Source: Solimonas sp. K1W22B-7 (GTDB taxonomy: Bacteria; Pseudomonadota; Gammaproteobacteria; Nevskiales; Nevskiaceae). From it: a stretch of 64,000 nt of DNA. The translations under genes were made by a program, and so were the position numbers. Where the stretch lies: the NCBI RefSeq assembly GCF_003428335.1, contig NZ_CP031704.1, positions 3,224,001-3,288,000 on the forward strand, given 5' to 3'. Position 1 is the stretch's first letter. Each line of letters begins with the position of its first letter. The notes beneath the pieces are model-generated. The model saw only the letters and a list, made by a program, of their open reading frames with translations, was not told the DNA's origin and made no database searches. Shown one piece after another: positions 21,153 to 28,887 of the stretch.

Positions 21153-22475
21153 ATGCTGATCACCAACGCCCACATCATCAACGAAGGCCATGAAACCGCC
21201 GCCGACCTGCTGATCCGCAACGGCCGCATCGAGAAGATCGCCAGCAAGATCGACGCGCCGGCCGGCACCGTGGTGTTCGACGCCAGGGGCCAGTGGCTGC
21301 TGCCGGGCGTGATCGACGACCAGGTGCATTTCCGCGAACCGGGCCTGACCCACAAGGGCAACCTGTTCACCGAGTCCCGCGCCGCGGTGGCCGGCGGCAC
21401 CACGTCGTACTTCGACATGCCGAACAACATCCCGGCCATCACCACGCGCGAACTGCAGCGCCAGAAGTATGCGATGGCCGAGGGCCGCAGCTTCGCCAAC
21501 TACGCCTTCTACTTCGGCGGCGCCAACGACAACCTCGAGGAGATCGCCGCGCTGCAGCGCGACGAGGCCTGCGCCATCAAGGTCTTCATGGGAGCCTCCA
21601 CCGGCAACATGCTGGTCGACAACCCCACGACGCTCAACGGCATCTTCGAGCGCGCGCCGATGCTGGTGGTGACGCACTGCGAGGACACGCCGATGATCAA
21701 GGCCAACGAGGAAGCCGCGCGGCAGAAGTATGGCGAGGACGTGCCCTGGTCCGAGCACCCCAACATCCGCTCCGCCGAGGCCTGCTACCAGTCCACCCTG
21801 CTGGCCACGACGCTGGCGAAGAAGCACAGCGCCGACCTGCACGTGCTGCACCTGACCACCGCCCGCGAGCTGGTCTTCTTCACCCCGGGCCCGGTCAAGG
21901 GCAAGAAGATCACGGTGGAGGCCTGCGTCCATCACCTGGCGATGGACGACCGCGACTATGCCGCGCTCGGCGCCCTGATCAAGTGCAACCCGGCGATCAA
22001 GACGCCGGAAGACCGCCGCGCCCTGGTCAAGGCGGTGATGGAAGACCGCATCGACATCGTCGCCACCGACCACGCCCCGCACACCGCCGAGGAAAAGGCC
22101 AACAAGTACTTCAAGGCACCCTCGGGCCTGCCGCTGGTGCAGCACTCGCTGCTGATGCTGATCGACCTGGTCAAGCGCGGCGAGATGAACATGCGCACCG
22201 TGGTGCGCAAGACCAGCCACGCCGTGGCCGACCGCTTCGGCATCCCCGACCGCGGCTACATCCGCGAGGGCTACTGGGCCGACCTGGTGCTGGTGGACCC
22301 GCACGGCACCACCACGGTGCACAAGTCCGACCTGCTCTATCACTGCGGCTGGTCGCCGGTGGAAGGCCGCACCTTCCCGGCGCGCATCCTCAACACCTGG
22401 GTCAACGGCGAGATCGTCTATGAGCACGGCCAGGTCGTCGGCGCGCCACGCGGCCAGCGCATGCGCTTCGTCTGA
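21153..22475 (+). CDS. pyrC: Dihydroorotase (catalytically complete)
   Basis: This 440-residue amidohydrolase cyclises carbamoyl-aspartate to dihydroorotate in pyrimidine synthesis. The metal and substrate motifs are intact: DDQVHFREPG with family histidine and arginine (about residues 51-60), the carboxylated-lysine region AIKVFMG (about 146), VTHCED (about 176), HVLHLTT (about 231) and the catalytic DHAPH (about 307). The family usually has D-H-H-R; here the first position reads DQVH, so one of the two N-terminal histidines appears as Gln and deserves a structural check, although the rest of the site is conserved. The ATG follows GGAG. It should supply the activity missing from the pyrC' copy at 43807. 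Confidence 0.85.
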   Translation: MLITNAHIINEGHETAADLLIRNGRIEKIASKIDAPAGTVVFDARGQWLLPGVIDDQVHFREPGLTHKGNLFTESRAAVAGGTTSYFDMPNNIPAITTRELQRQKYAMAEGRSFANYAFYFGGANDNLEEIAALQRDEACAIKVFMGASTGNMLVDNPTTLNGIFERAPMLVVTHCEDTPMIKANEEAARQKYGEDVPWSEHPNIRSAEACYQSTLLATTLAKKHSADLHVLHLTTARELVFFTPGPVKGKKITVEACVHHLAMDDRDYAALGALIKCNPAIKTPEDRRALVKAVMEDRIDIVATDHAPHTAEEKANKYFKAPSGLPLVQHSLLMLIDLVKRGEMNMRTVVRKTSHAVADRFGIPDRGYIREGYWADLVLVDPHGTTTVHKSDLLYHCGWSPVEGRTFPARILNTWVNGEIVYEHGQVVGAPRGQRMRFV

Positions 22476-22505
22476 CACCTGAGTCCACGCCGCCGAGAGC
22501 GCCAC

Positions 22506-23081
22506 ATGCCCACCGTCGCCGCGCCCTGCCCCTGGTGTCTTGCGACACCCCAGTACCGCGAGTACCACGACCGCGAATGGGGCGTGCCGGTCCATGACGA
22601 CCGCGTGCTGTTCGAGTTCCTGATCCTGGAAGGCGCGCAGGCCGGCCTGTCCTGGCGCACGATCCTCGAGCGCCGCGAGGGCTACCGCAAGGCCTTCGCC
22701 GACTTCGATCCGCAGAAGGTCGCACGCTACACCGACGCGAAACTGGAGAAGCTGCTGCTGGACCCCGGCATCATCCGCAACCGCCTCAAGGTCTGGTCCG
22801 CGCGCAGCAACGCCCAGGCCTTCCTGCAGGTGCAGAAGGAGTTCGGCAGCTTTGCCGCCTACCAGTGGGCGTTCGTCGGCGGCAAGCCCACCGTCAACCA
22901 GCGCGCATCGATCAAGGACGTGCCGGCCCGCACCGAGGTCTCCGACCGCTTCAGCAAGGACCTGCAGAAGCGCGGCTTCAAGTTCGTCGGCACCACCATC
23001 ATCTATGCCCACATGCAGGCCGTGGGGATGGTCAATGACCACCTGGTGAGCTGCCCGCGGTACAAGCAGGTCGGGCGCTGA
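22506..23081 (+). CDS. tag: DNA-3-methyladenine glycosylase I
   Basis: A 191-residue protein of typical Tag length. It carries the family N-terminal CPW motif (CPWCLATPQYREYHDREWG), the LFEFLILEGAQAGLSW helix region, and the C-terminal YAHMQAVGMVNDH segment with a His and a Cys (CPRY) expected to complete a zinc site. Tag removes 3-methyladenine from alkylated DNA in base-excision repair. It lies 30 bp downstream of the dihydroorotase stop and may be co-transcribed, although the two functions are unrelated. Confidence 0.93.
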   Translation: MPTVAAPCPWCLATPQYREYHDREWGVPVHDDRVLFEFLILEGAQAGLSWRTILERREGYRKAFADFDPQKVARYTDAKLEKLLLDPGIIRNRLKVWSARSNAQAFLQVQKEFGSFAAYQWAFVGGKPTVNQRASIKDVPARTEVSDRFSKDLQKRGFKFVGTTIIYAHMQAVGMVNDHLVSCPRYKQVGR

Positions 23082-23095
23082 CCAGCCGCAGGGGC

Positions 23096-23127
23096 TTGAC
23101 CCTGGACCCTGGTCAAGGGTCTAGGAT
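23096..23127 (+). promoter_or_regulatory. MerR-type promoter with overlapping dyad operator
   Basis: TTGACC (23096-23101) and TAGGAT (23122-23127) are separated by 20 bp, the over-long spacer typical of MerR-family promoters. The spacer holds an 11-bp dyad, GACCCTGGACC (23098-23108) and GGTCAAGGGTC (23111-23121), with one mismatch and a 2-bp centre. It sits directly upstream of the MerR gene at 23157, so autoregulated control of merR and the DUF4396 gene is expected. Confidence 0.8.
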
Positions 23128-23156
23128 TGGCTCATCGACCCCACAGAGCCCTCCCC

Positions 23157-23567
23157 ATGGCCCGCTCGCTGACCATCAGTCCCCTCGCCCGCCAGGCCGG
23201 CGTCGGCATCGACACCGTGCGCTACTACGAGCGTCTCGGCCTGCTGCCGGAGCCGCCGCGGCGCGCCTCGGGCTACCGCGTCTACCCGGCCGACACCCTG
23301 CAGCGCCTGCAGTTCATCCGCCGCGCCAAGAACCTCGGCTTCAGCCTGGAGGAAATCCGCGAACTGCTGGAACTGAGCCGCCAGAGCGGCAGCGGCGTGA
23401 GCGCGGTGAAGGCCACCGCAGCAGCCAAGCTCAAGGACGTGGAAGAGCGCATCGCCGAGCTGGAGCGCATGCGCGACGGCCTGCGCCAACTGGTCGATGC
23501 CTGCCCCGGCCACGGCGCCGCGCAGGACTGCCCGATCCTCAACGCCCTTTCAGGAGAACCCCAGTGA
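23157..23567 (+). CDS. MerR-family regulator (heavy-metal-type)
   Basis: This 136-residue regulator has an N-terminal winged HTH (ISPLARQAGVGIDTVRYYERLGLL), the FIRRAKNLGFSLEEIRELL helix and a long dimerisation coiled coil. It ends in a loop with Cys-Pro and Cys-Pro-Ile (DACPGHG...DCPIL), as in ZntR/CadR/PbrR-like proteins. The family's ligand cysteine at the start of the dimerisation helix is not obvious (SGSGVSAVK), so the ligand may differ from zinc or lead. The ATG at 23157 begins the recognisable domain; an in-frame start 30 bp earlier would lie at the promoter's -10 box. The 3' end overlaps the next start codon (GTGA). Confidence 0.85.
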   Translation: MARSLTISPLARQAGVGIDTVRYYERLGLLPEPPRRASGYRVYPADTLQRLQFIRRAKNLGFSLEEIRELLELSRQSGSGVSAVKATAAAKLKDVEERIAELERMRDGLRQLVDACPGHGAAQDCPILNALSGEPQ

Positions 23568-24064
23568 GCGATTGCTGCCATCCGCCCGCCGCCACGCCGC
23601 CGCAGGCGGCCCACGCTCACGAACATCACGGCCACGCCCAAGGCGGCAGCTGGCGCGCCGCCGCCAGCATCACCCTGCACTGCCTGACCGGCTGCGCGAT
23701 CGGCGAATGGACCGGCCTCGCCATCGGCGTGAGCCTGGGCCTGGAGTCGCATCACACCATCATGCTGGCGGTGACGCTGGCCTTCCTCTGCGGCTTCGGC
23801 CTGACCCTGCTGCCGCTGATGCGCCGCGGCATGTCCTTCAGCCAGGCCTGGCGCCTGGTGTGGCTGGGTGAAGTGGTATCGATCTCGGTGATGGAACTGG
23901 TGATGAATATCGTCGACTACCACCTGGGCGGCATGGGCAGCGGCATGAGCCTGCTGCACCCGCAGTACTGGATCGCCTTCGGCATCGCCGCCGTGGCGGG
24001 CTACTTCGCCGCCCTGCCGGTGAACTGGTGGCTGCTGCGACGCAATCTCAAGAATTGCCACTGA
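23564..24064 (+). CDS. DUF4396 membrane protein with Cys/His-rich N-terminus
   Basis: The GTG start at 23564 overlaps the MerR stop codon (GTGA) and follows AGGAG, so the two genes form an operon. The 166-residue product begins with a likely metal-binding tail (CCHPP..., then HAHEHHGHAQ within the first 27 residues). About four hydrophobic helices follow, including HCLTGCAIGEWTGLAIG and PVNWWLLRR at the C-terminus. The pattern matches DUF4396, a family without a proven function. Control by a metal-type MerR protein and the Cys/His tail suggest a role in metal or stress handling in the inner membrane; this is inference. Confidence 0.75.
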   Translation: MSDCCHPPAATPPQAAHAHEHHGHAQGGSWRAAASITLHCLTGCAIGEWTGLAIGVSLGLESHHTIMLAVTLAFLCGFGLTLLPLMRRGMSFSQAWRLVWLGEVVSISVMELVMNIVDYHLGGMGSGMSLLHPQYWIAFGIAAVAGYFAALPVNWWLLRRNLKNCH

Positions 24065-24110
24065 TCAGATAGCAAGCTCTCCTGCGCATACGATGAAACC
24101 GTAGCGAGCA

Positions 24111-24181
24111 GCCCCGAGGTTGCGGCTGCGGCGCACAGCCGTACTGAAGTACGGCGAGCACCGCAGGCGCAAGATCGGGGC
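24111..24181. repeat. 71-bp nested palindrome between convergent genes
   Basis: Three nested stems share one axis: GCCCCGA (24111) with TCGGGGC (24175), TGCGGCTGCGG (24121) with CCGCAGGCGCA (24161, one mismatch), and GCCGTAC (24138) with GTACGGC (24149) around a TGAA loop. The spacers on the two arms are 3/3 and 6/5 nt, so the arms are nearly symmetric. It separates the convergent DUF4396 and cysS genes and could be a REP-type repeat or a bidirectional transcription barrier. No long T-tract follows either arm. Confidence 0.7.
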
Positions 24182-24192
24182 GCACAGCAGGT

Positions 24193-25575
24193 TTATTCGT
24201 GTGCGTAGCGCCAGCGCTGGCCGTCCTTGCCGTCTTCCACCAGCACACCCTTGGCCTTCAGCTCGTCACGAATGCGGTCGGAACCCGCCCAGTCACGGCT
24301 GCGGCGGGCCTCGGCGCGCTGCGCCAGCAGGGCGTCGATCGCCTCGGGCGACAGCTGCTGCCCAGCCTGCCCACTCCAGGCGAACCATGCGGCCGGATCC
24401 TGCTGCAGCAGGCCGATCAGGCGGCCCGCCTCCAGCAGCTGCGCCTTGATGCGCGCCCGCTCGCCGGCATCGGCGCTCTTGTTCGAGGCATGACTCAGCG
24501 CAAACAGTTCGGCCAGCGCCATCGGCGTATTCAGGTCGTCTTCCAGCGCGTCGACGAAGGCCTGCGGCGCGCCGGCATCGGCGGCCGGCGCGACATCGGC
24601 CAGGTCGCGCAACGTGCCGTAGAGACGGTCGAGCTTCTTGCGCGCCTCGGCAATGACCTCGTCGTTCCAGTCCAGCGGCTGGCGGTAGTGCCCCGACAGC
24701 AGCGCCAGGCGGATCGCCTCGCCGGGTGCCTGCTTGAGCAGTTCGCGCACCAGCAGCACGTTGCCGACCGACTTGGCCATCTTCTCGCTGTTCACGGTGA
24801 GAAAGCCGTTGTGCATCCAGTAGCGCGCGTAGGCCTTGCCGCCGTGCGCGCAGGTGGACTGCGCGATCTCGTTTTCGTGGTGCGGGAAGATCAGGTCGTG
24901 CCCGCCGCCGTGGATGTCCAGGGTGTCGCCAAGCAGCGCCTCGGACATCGCCGAGCACTCGATGTGCCAGCCCGGACGGCCGCGGCCCCAGGGCGAATCC
25001 CAGCCCGGCTGCTCCGGCGTGGAAGGCTTCCACAGCACGAAGTCGCCGGCGTCCTTCTTGTACGGCGCCACCTCGACGCGGGCGCCGGCCAGCAGCTGCT
25101 CCGGGTCGCGCTTGGACAGCTTGCCGTAGTCGGCGTAGCTGCGGGTATGGAACAGCACATGCCCCGAGGCCTCGTAGGCGTGGCCGCTGGCGATCAGGCG
25201 CCCGATCATGGCGATGATCTGCGGCAGGTGCGCGGTGACGCGCGGCTCGAAGTCCGGCGGCAGCACACCCAGGGCCTCGAGGTCCTCGTGGTAGGCGGCG
25301 GCGAACTTCGAGGTGATCACACCGATCTCGACACCCTGGTCGGCAGCGGCCTTGTTGATCTTGTCGTCGATGTCGGTGATGTTGCGGGCGTACAGCACGC
25401 CGGGGTAGCGGCGGCGCAGCACGCGCGCCAGCACGTCGAACACCACCGCCGGGCGGGCGTTGCCGATGTGGGCATAGCTGTAGACCGTCGGCCCGCAGAC
25501 GTACATCGTCACGCGGTCGGGATCCAGCGGCTGGAAGGGCTCTTTACGGCCGGTATAGGTGTTATGGACTTGCAT
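24193..25575 (-). CDS. cysS: Cysteinyl-tRNA synthetase
   Basis: A 460-residue class I aminoacyl-tRNA synthetase charging tRNA-Cys. It has a Cys zinc ligand in MYVCGPTVY (about residue 27), the HIGH-type signature HIGN (about 36-39), further zinc ligands in HIECSAM and FPHHENE, and the KMSKS-type motif KMAKS (about 264-268). A C-terminal anticodon-binding helical domain follows. The start is ATG at 25575. No clear Shine-Dalgarno is visible; instead a GCGGGT/ACCCGC hairpin lies just upstream of the start (25577-25597). Only about 55 bp separate the start from the MITE-like element, so its promoter must be very close or lie inside that element. Confidence 0.97.
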   Translation of the reverse strand: MQVHNTYTGRKEPFQPLDPDRVTMYVCGPTVYSYAHIGNARPAVVFDVLARVLRRRYPGVLYARNITDIDDKINKAAADQGVEIGVITSKFAAAYHEDLEALGVLPPDFEPRVTAHLPQIIAMIGRLIASGHAYEASGHVLFHTRSYADYGKLSKRDPEQLLAGARVEVAPYKKDAGDFVLWKPSTPEQPGWDSPWGRGRPGWHIECSAMSEALLGDTLDIHGGGHDLIFPHHENEIAQSTCAHGGKAYARYWMHNGFLTVNSEKMAKSVGNVLLVRELLKQAPGEAIRLALLSGHYRQPLDWNDEVIAEARKKLDRLYGTLRDLADVAPAADAGAPQAFVDALEDDLNTPMALAELFALSHASNKSADAGERARIKAQLLEAGRLIGLLQQDPAAWFAWSGQAGQQLSPEAIDALLAQRAEARRSRDWAGSDRIRDELKAKGVLVEDGKDGQRWRYAHE

Positions 25576-25630
25576 GGCGGGTCAGGCAAAAACCCGCAAA
25601 GGATACCGCCCGGCGCGGGCGCTGTCGCCC

Positions 25631-25970
25631 TAGGGCCTGTTAGCACTACGGCAGTCGCTGCGACGGAGACCGTTTTGGCGCAGGGCTATGTCCCGACGCG
25701 CGCGGTGTACATAATGTACATAAGCGGGGCGGGACGACGCCATGCGCCAAAACGGTCCCGCCCTACGGGTGCCCCCGTCTTCGCCTGGAGGCGCCTACTG
25801 TTGGTGCCGCCATGCTGGCCATTGGCTTACTTCAGAGCGACATTGAGTCGCTCCTCAGCGGGGCCAATGGCCTCGTCAGTTACTTGGAACCACCAAGCGC
25901 CTTCCTCGCGTCGTGCCTGGCGGCAAATACGTGGGTATCGCAGCGATTGCCGTAGTGTTAACAGGCCCTA
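25631..25970. mobile_element. 340-bp MITE-like palindromic element with 32-bp terminal inverted repeats
   Basis: The left end (25632-25663) and right end (25938-25969) are inverted repeats matching at 30 of 32 positions. TA dinucleotides lie at both borders (25631-25632 and 25969-25970), compatible with a TA target duplication. Inside are further perfect inverted repeats: a 15-bp pair at 25668-25682/25743-25757 and a 10-bp pair at 25817-25826/25863-25872 enclosing a 7-bp stem (25835-25841/25847-25853). There is no transposase ORF, so it would need a helper in trans. It fills most of the gap between cysS and the aminopeptidase gene. The superfamily is not certain. Confidence 0.7.
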
Positions 25971-26096
25971 GCCCATCAAGGTCAGGAAAATGACCGCCAC
26001 GGAAATCATGCCGGCGGCATAGCCCCACGCGCCCCAGACATAACGCCGCTTGATACGGTTGCGGCCGGTAACGGAATCGAAGTAAGTCAGACCCAC
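25968..26096 (-). CDS. Possible 42-residue single-helix membrane protein
   Basis: On the minus strand a GTG at 26096 opens a 42-codon frame ending in TAG at 25970-25968. The product has a polar, basic N-terminal part (FDSVTGRNRIKRRYVWGAW) and a hydrophobic helix (AAGMISVAVIFLTLMG) at the C-terminus, the arrangement of a small inner-membrane protein. The frame extends upstream to about 26170 without ATG, so a TTG start is also possible. The upstream AGCGAGA is a weak ribosome site. The stop codon coincides with the TA border of the MITE-like element; removal of the element would leave TAG intact. I recognise no family. Confidence 0.4.
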   Translation of the reverse strand: MGLTYFDSVTGRNRIKRRYVWGAWGYAAGMISVAVIFLTLMG

Positions 26097-26214
26097 GGGA
26101 ATTTCTCGCTTAAGGGTTGTCAGGCTACCCAAGCCCTGTTTCAGGTACGCGAAATGAACAGCTTTTCACGCGCAACAAGCGTGCCTTCCACCACTGGTCA
26201 ACAACACCCCCCAA

Positions 26215-27306
26215 CTAGGGCGTATCCATTCCCGTTTGCTGACGCGCGAGGGTTCGCAGCCGCTCGAGACGTTGACCGGATGGCAGCTTCGAGAGTTCCC
26301 GGACCGCGCCGTGAAACTTCGCCCAGTCTCCACCGGCCTGCTGGAATATCACCGCAAATGCCGGCTTGTGCTCGTCATACAGCGCGAACGGCAACAGTCG
26401 GGCGTTGTTCGGCTCGCCCTTGGCAAACCAGCCGTCGAAGCCGGCATAGCCCGCCCAGGGTCCGTCACGCAGTTGCTGGTAGTCCTGCGCCAGCTGCTCG
26501 AACTGACGCTTTTTTGCCGCACGCTTGTCACTGTCTGACAAATCCGCGCTGAAGACCTGCACCAATCTGGAGCGCGTTGCCAGCACCAGGTCGACGAACT
26601 CGTGGCGGCGGCGATCGAACAGCTGCCAGGCCTCGCGCGTGCCACCCTTCTCCGCAAGGTACTCCTGCAAGCCCTGCTCCTCGACAAACTCGGCATAGGA
26701 CTCGTTGAAGGCGGTGTCGTCGCGCACGTAGACCACCTGGTGCGCCAGTTCGTGGAAGATCATCCCCACCAGCACCTCGTCGGACCAGCGCATCATCGTG
26801 CTCAGCACCGGGTCGGCGAACCAGTTGAGCGTCGAGTAGGCCGGTACACCGCCGACATGGACGTCGTAGCCCTGATGGCGCAACTGGTCTGCGCGCTGCT
26901 CGGCCTGCTGCTGGCGATAGTAGCCACGATAGGCCATGCAGCCGATCAGGGGGAAGCAGTTCTGCAGCGGCTCCAGCGACAGCTCCGGCGCGGCGAACAC
27001 ATTCCACACCACGTAGGGACGACCGAGGTCGGCATAGGTGGTGTAGCTCTGGTTGTCAGGCAGCTTCAGATGCCCTACCGCCCAACGCCGCGCTTCCTGC
27101 ACCTTCTGCAGGCGCCGGCGCAACTCGGGATCACGCTGTTCGTCGCCGACGATGCGCTCGATCGGCTCGCGGGCCTTGAGCAGGGCACGTTGCCCCTGCG
27201 CGAGGCTGGCGTAGTAGCCCAGGCTGCTGCAGCCACCCAGCAAGGGCAGCAGGAGCAGCAGCGTAGTGGCGATTCGCCTTGGATCGATGCGTCGGGTCGG
27301 GCTCAC
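26215..27306 (-). CDS. Putative aminopeptidase lipoprotein (zinc-metallopeptidase-like)
   Basis: This 363-residue protein has a lipoprotein signal: basic start, LLLLLPLLGG and the lipidated Cys at about residue 26. The HExxH motif HELAHQ lies at about 185-190, followed by NESYAEFVEE about 15 residues later, whose acidic residue may be the third metal ligand. This matches the uncharacterised predicted-aminopeptidase family of gammaproteobacteria. It is expected on the periplasmic face of an envelope membrane. The start ATG overlaps the stop of the upstream hydrolase gene by 4 bp (ATGA), so the two are co-translated. Confidence 0.8.
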   Translation of the reverse strand: MSPTRRIDPRRIATTLLLLLPLLGGCSSLGYYASLAQGQRALLKAREPIERIVGDEQRDPELRRRLQKVQEARRWAVGHLKLPDNQSYTTYADLGRPYVVWNVFAAPELSLEPLQNCFPLIGCMAYRGYYRQQQAEQRADQLRHQGYDVHVGGVPAYSTLNWFADPVLSTMMRWSDEVLVGMIFHELAHQVVYVRDDTAFNESYAEFVEEQGLQEYLAEKGGTREAWQLFDRRRHEFVDLVLATRSRLVQVFSADLSDSDKRAAKKRQFEQLAQDYQQLRDGPWAGYAGFDGWFAKGEPNNARLLPFALYDEHKPAFAVIFQQAGGDWAKFHGAVRELSKLPSGQRLERLRTLARQQTGMDTP

Positions 27307-28811
27307 GTTCCCCGCAGCATAGCGCGCCGCCGCAGTGCCAGCGCCAGCAGCACCAGCAGCAGGCCGGCGGCCGGCGCGCCGCCACCCGAACCGCCGCTAC
27401 CGCCGTTGTCGCCGCCCGCAGACAGGGGCGCACAACCCGCGCGCACATCCTCGCAGGCTGCGCTGCGGCCATCGCGCGTCGGGTAGTGCCGCGCCGAGCG
27501 GGAATGGAAGCTGTAGCGCTCCTGCCAGTCGGCATCGGCCAGCAGTCGCCGGTCGGCGTCGGCGTAGCCCGGCTCGCCCGGCTGCTTCAGCCAGCGATCC
27601 AGCCAGGCCACCGAGTAGTGCTCCGCCAGCGGCCGCCCCCAGCCGCCCTCGCAGCGTCCCCGGGACGTATCGGGACACCAGGAGCTGGACGGAAAGGTCG
27701 GGATCAGGCTCCATTCGAAATGCGTGCTGCCCTGGATCGTCAGCTGGTAGACCGGCACGCCGGCGGCGACCCACTGCCGGTAGGCCGCCTTGTTCCCCTC
27801 GGGGTCGGGCGGCGCCGTGAACGGCGTGCCGCCGATGCCGTACTCGGAGGTCTGCCCCATCGCAGGCACGCGCGGCACGATGCCCTCGCCCGCGCTCAGG
27901 CTGTCCCAGGCCACCACCGCGTCCACCGGATTCTGCGCGTCCAGCAGGCCCGGCCAGGGCTCGCCGCCGGGCGCGCCGTAGGACTGCACCACCGACACGC
28001 CGCGCGCGCCCAGCGAATGCCCGACGATGCCCAGGCGGCCCAGGTCGAGCACGGCGTAGTCCGGATTGAAGGCCGTGACCTCGGTGGTATAGCGGTCGGC
28101 GCAGGCCGGGTTGTGCGGATACGGCGCCACCGGCGTGGAATGCAGGAAGTCGATGGCATCGACCAGGCCTTCCCAGAACACCGCCGCATTGAAGTTGCCG
28201 CCCTGTCCGCCGGTCGGCGTCTGCAGGTCGGACCGCCCCTGGCCGCGCGGATCGAAAGTGAGCACGGCATAGCCCTGCCGCACCAAGGCCTGCGCCATCC
28301 ACCAGTACAGCGTCTCCGGCGCCTGGATCGAACCGTTCTCGATCACCACGCCCGGCAGGCGGCGGTTGCCCGCCTGCTTCGGCTTCCACACACGGCCGGA
28401 GATGCGCGCACAGCCACGGTCGTAGAACACCACCGGCGTGACTTCACCCTCGGTGTCGTAGAAGGGATCGCTGCCGGGATAGCGGTAGGGGTCGCCAGTA
28501 CACTGCTCGGCCCAGGACGCACACAGCGGCAGCACCAGGGTATTGCCCGCCAGCGGGCTGAGCCAGGACGGATCCTGCAGTCCGCGCTGCAGCCATTGCT
28601 GCGTGTTGGTCAGGCCCTGCAGTTCCAGGCGCAGCAGGAAGGCCGGATTGGTGGCCTGCTCGGCCGGCCCTTCCAGCGTGCGGGCGTAGTTGGCCAACTC
28701 GCGCTGCGTCCAGGCGGCCGAAGGGAATCCGGGGCCTTCCGGGATGGCGGAAGCCACCGACGACACACAGGCCAGGACAACGGCCACAAGGCCGCGAAGA
28801 CGACACCGCAT
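27303..28811 (-). CDS. Secreted alpha/beta hydrolase with GlyGly-CTERM sorting signal
   Basis: A 502-residue exported protein. A signal peptide ends near VASA (residue ~22). The alpha/beta-hydrolase core carries VLTFDPRGQGRSD, the nucleophile elbow GHSLGA with Ser about 266, and a late THFEW that may hold the catalytic His. The C-terminus has a Gly-rich linker (GGDNGGSGGSGGG), a hydrophobic helix (AAGLLLVLLALAL) and RRR, the tripartite GlyGly-CTERM signal processed by rhombosortase and associated with type II secretion. The substrate is unknown; the family includes lipases and peptidase-like esterases. It is the first gene of a two-gene unit with the aminopeptidase lipoprotein. Confidence 0.8.
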   Translation of the reverse strand: MRCRLRGLVAVVLACVSSVASAIPEGPGFPSAAWTQRELANYARTLEGPAEQATNPAFLLRLELQGLTNTQQWLQRGLQDPSWLSPLAGNTLVLPLCASWAEQCTGDPYRYPGSDPFYDTEGEVTPVVFYDRGCARISGRVWKPKQAGNRRLPGVVIENGSIQAPETLYWWMAQALVRQGYAVLTFDPRGQGRSDLQTPTGGQGGNFNAAVFWEGLVDAIDFLHSTPVAPYPHNPACADRYTTEVTAFNPDYAVLDLGRLGIVGHSLGARGVSVVQSYGAPGGEPWPGLLDAQNPVDAVVAWDSLSAGEGIVPRVPAMGQTSEYGIGGTPFTAPPDPEGNKAAYRQWVAAGVPVYQLTIQGSTHFEWSLIPTFPSSSWCPDTSRGRCEGGWGRPLAEHYSVAWLDRWLKQPGEPGYADADRRLLADADWQERYSFHSRSARHYPTRDGRSAACEDVRAGCAPLSAGGDNGGSGGSGGGAPAAGLLLVLLALALRRRAMLRGT

Positions 28812-28887
28812 GTTCTCCCCCTGCCCCTTGAGGGCCTGTTACTTCTGCATGGTCGGCCAGCGCGGGGGGTCGCTGCCGAAGCCGGAC

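Noticed and set aside
28831-28841. AGGGCCTGTTA, equal to 11 nt of the MITE terminal repeat
   Set aside because: No partner repeat or other element sequence nearby; most likely chance.
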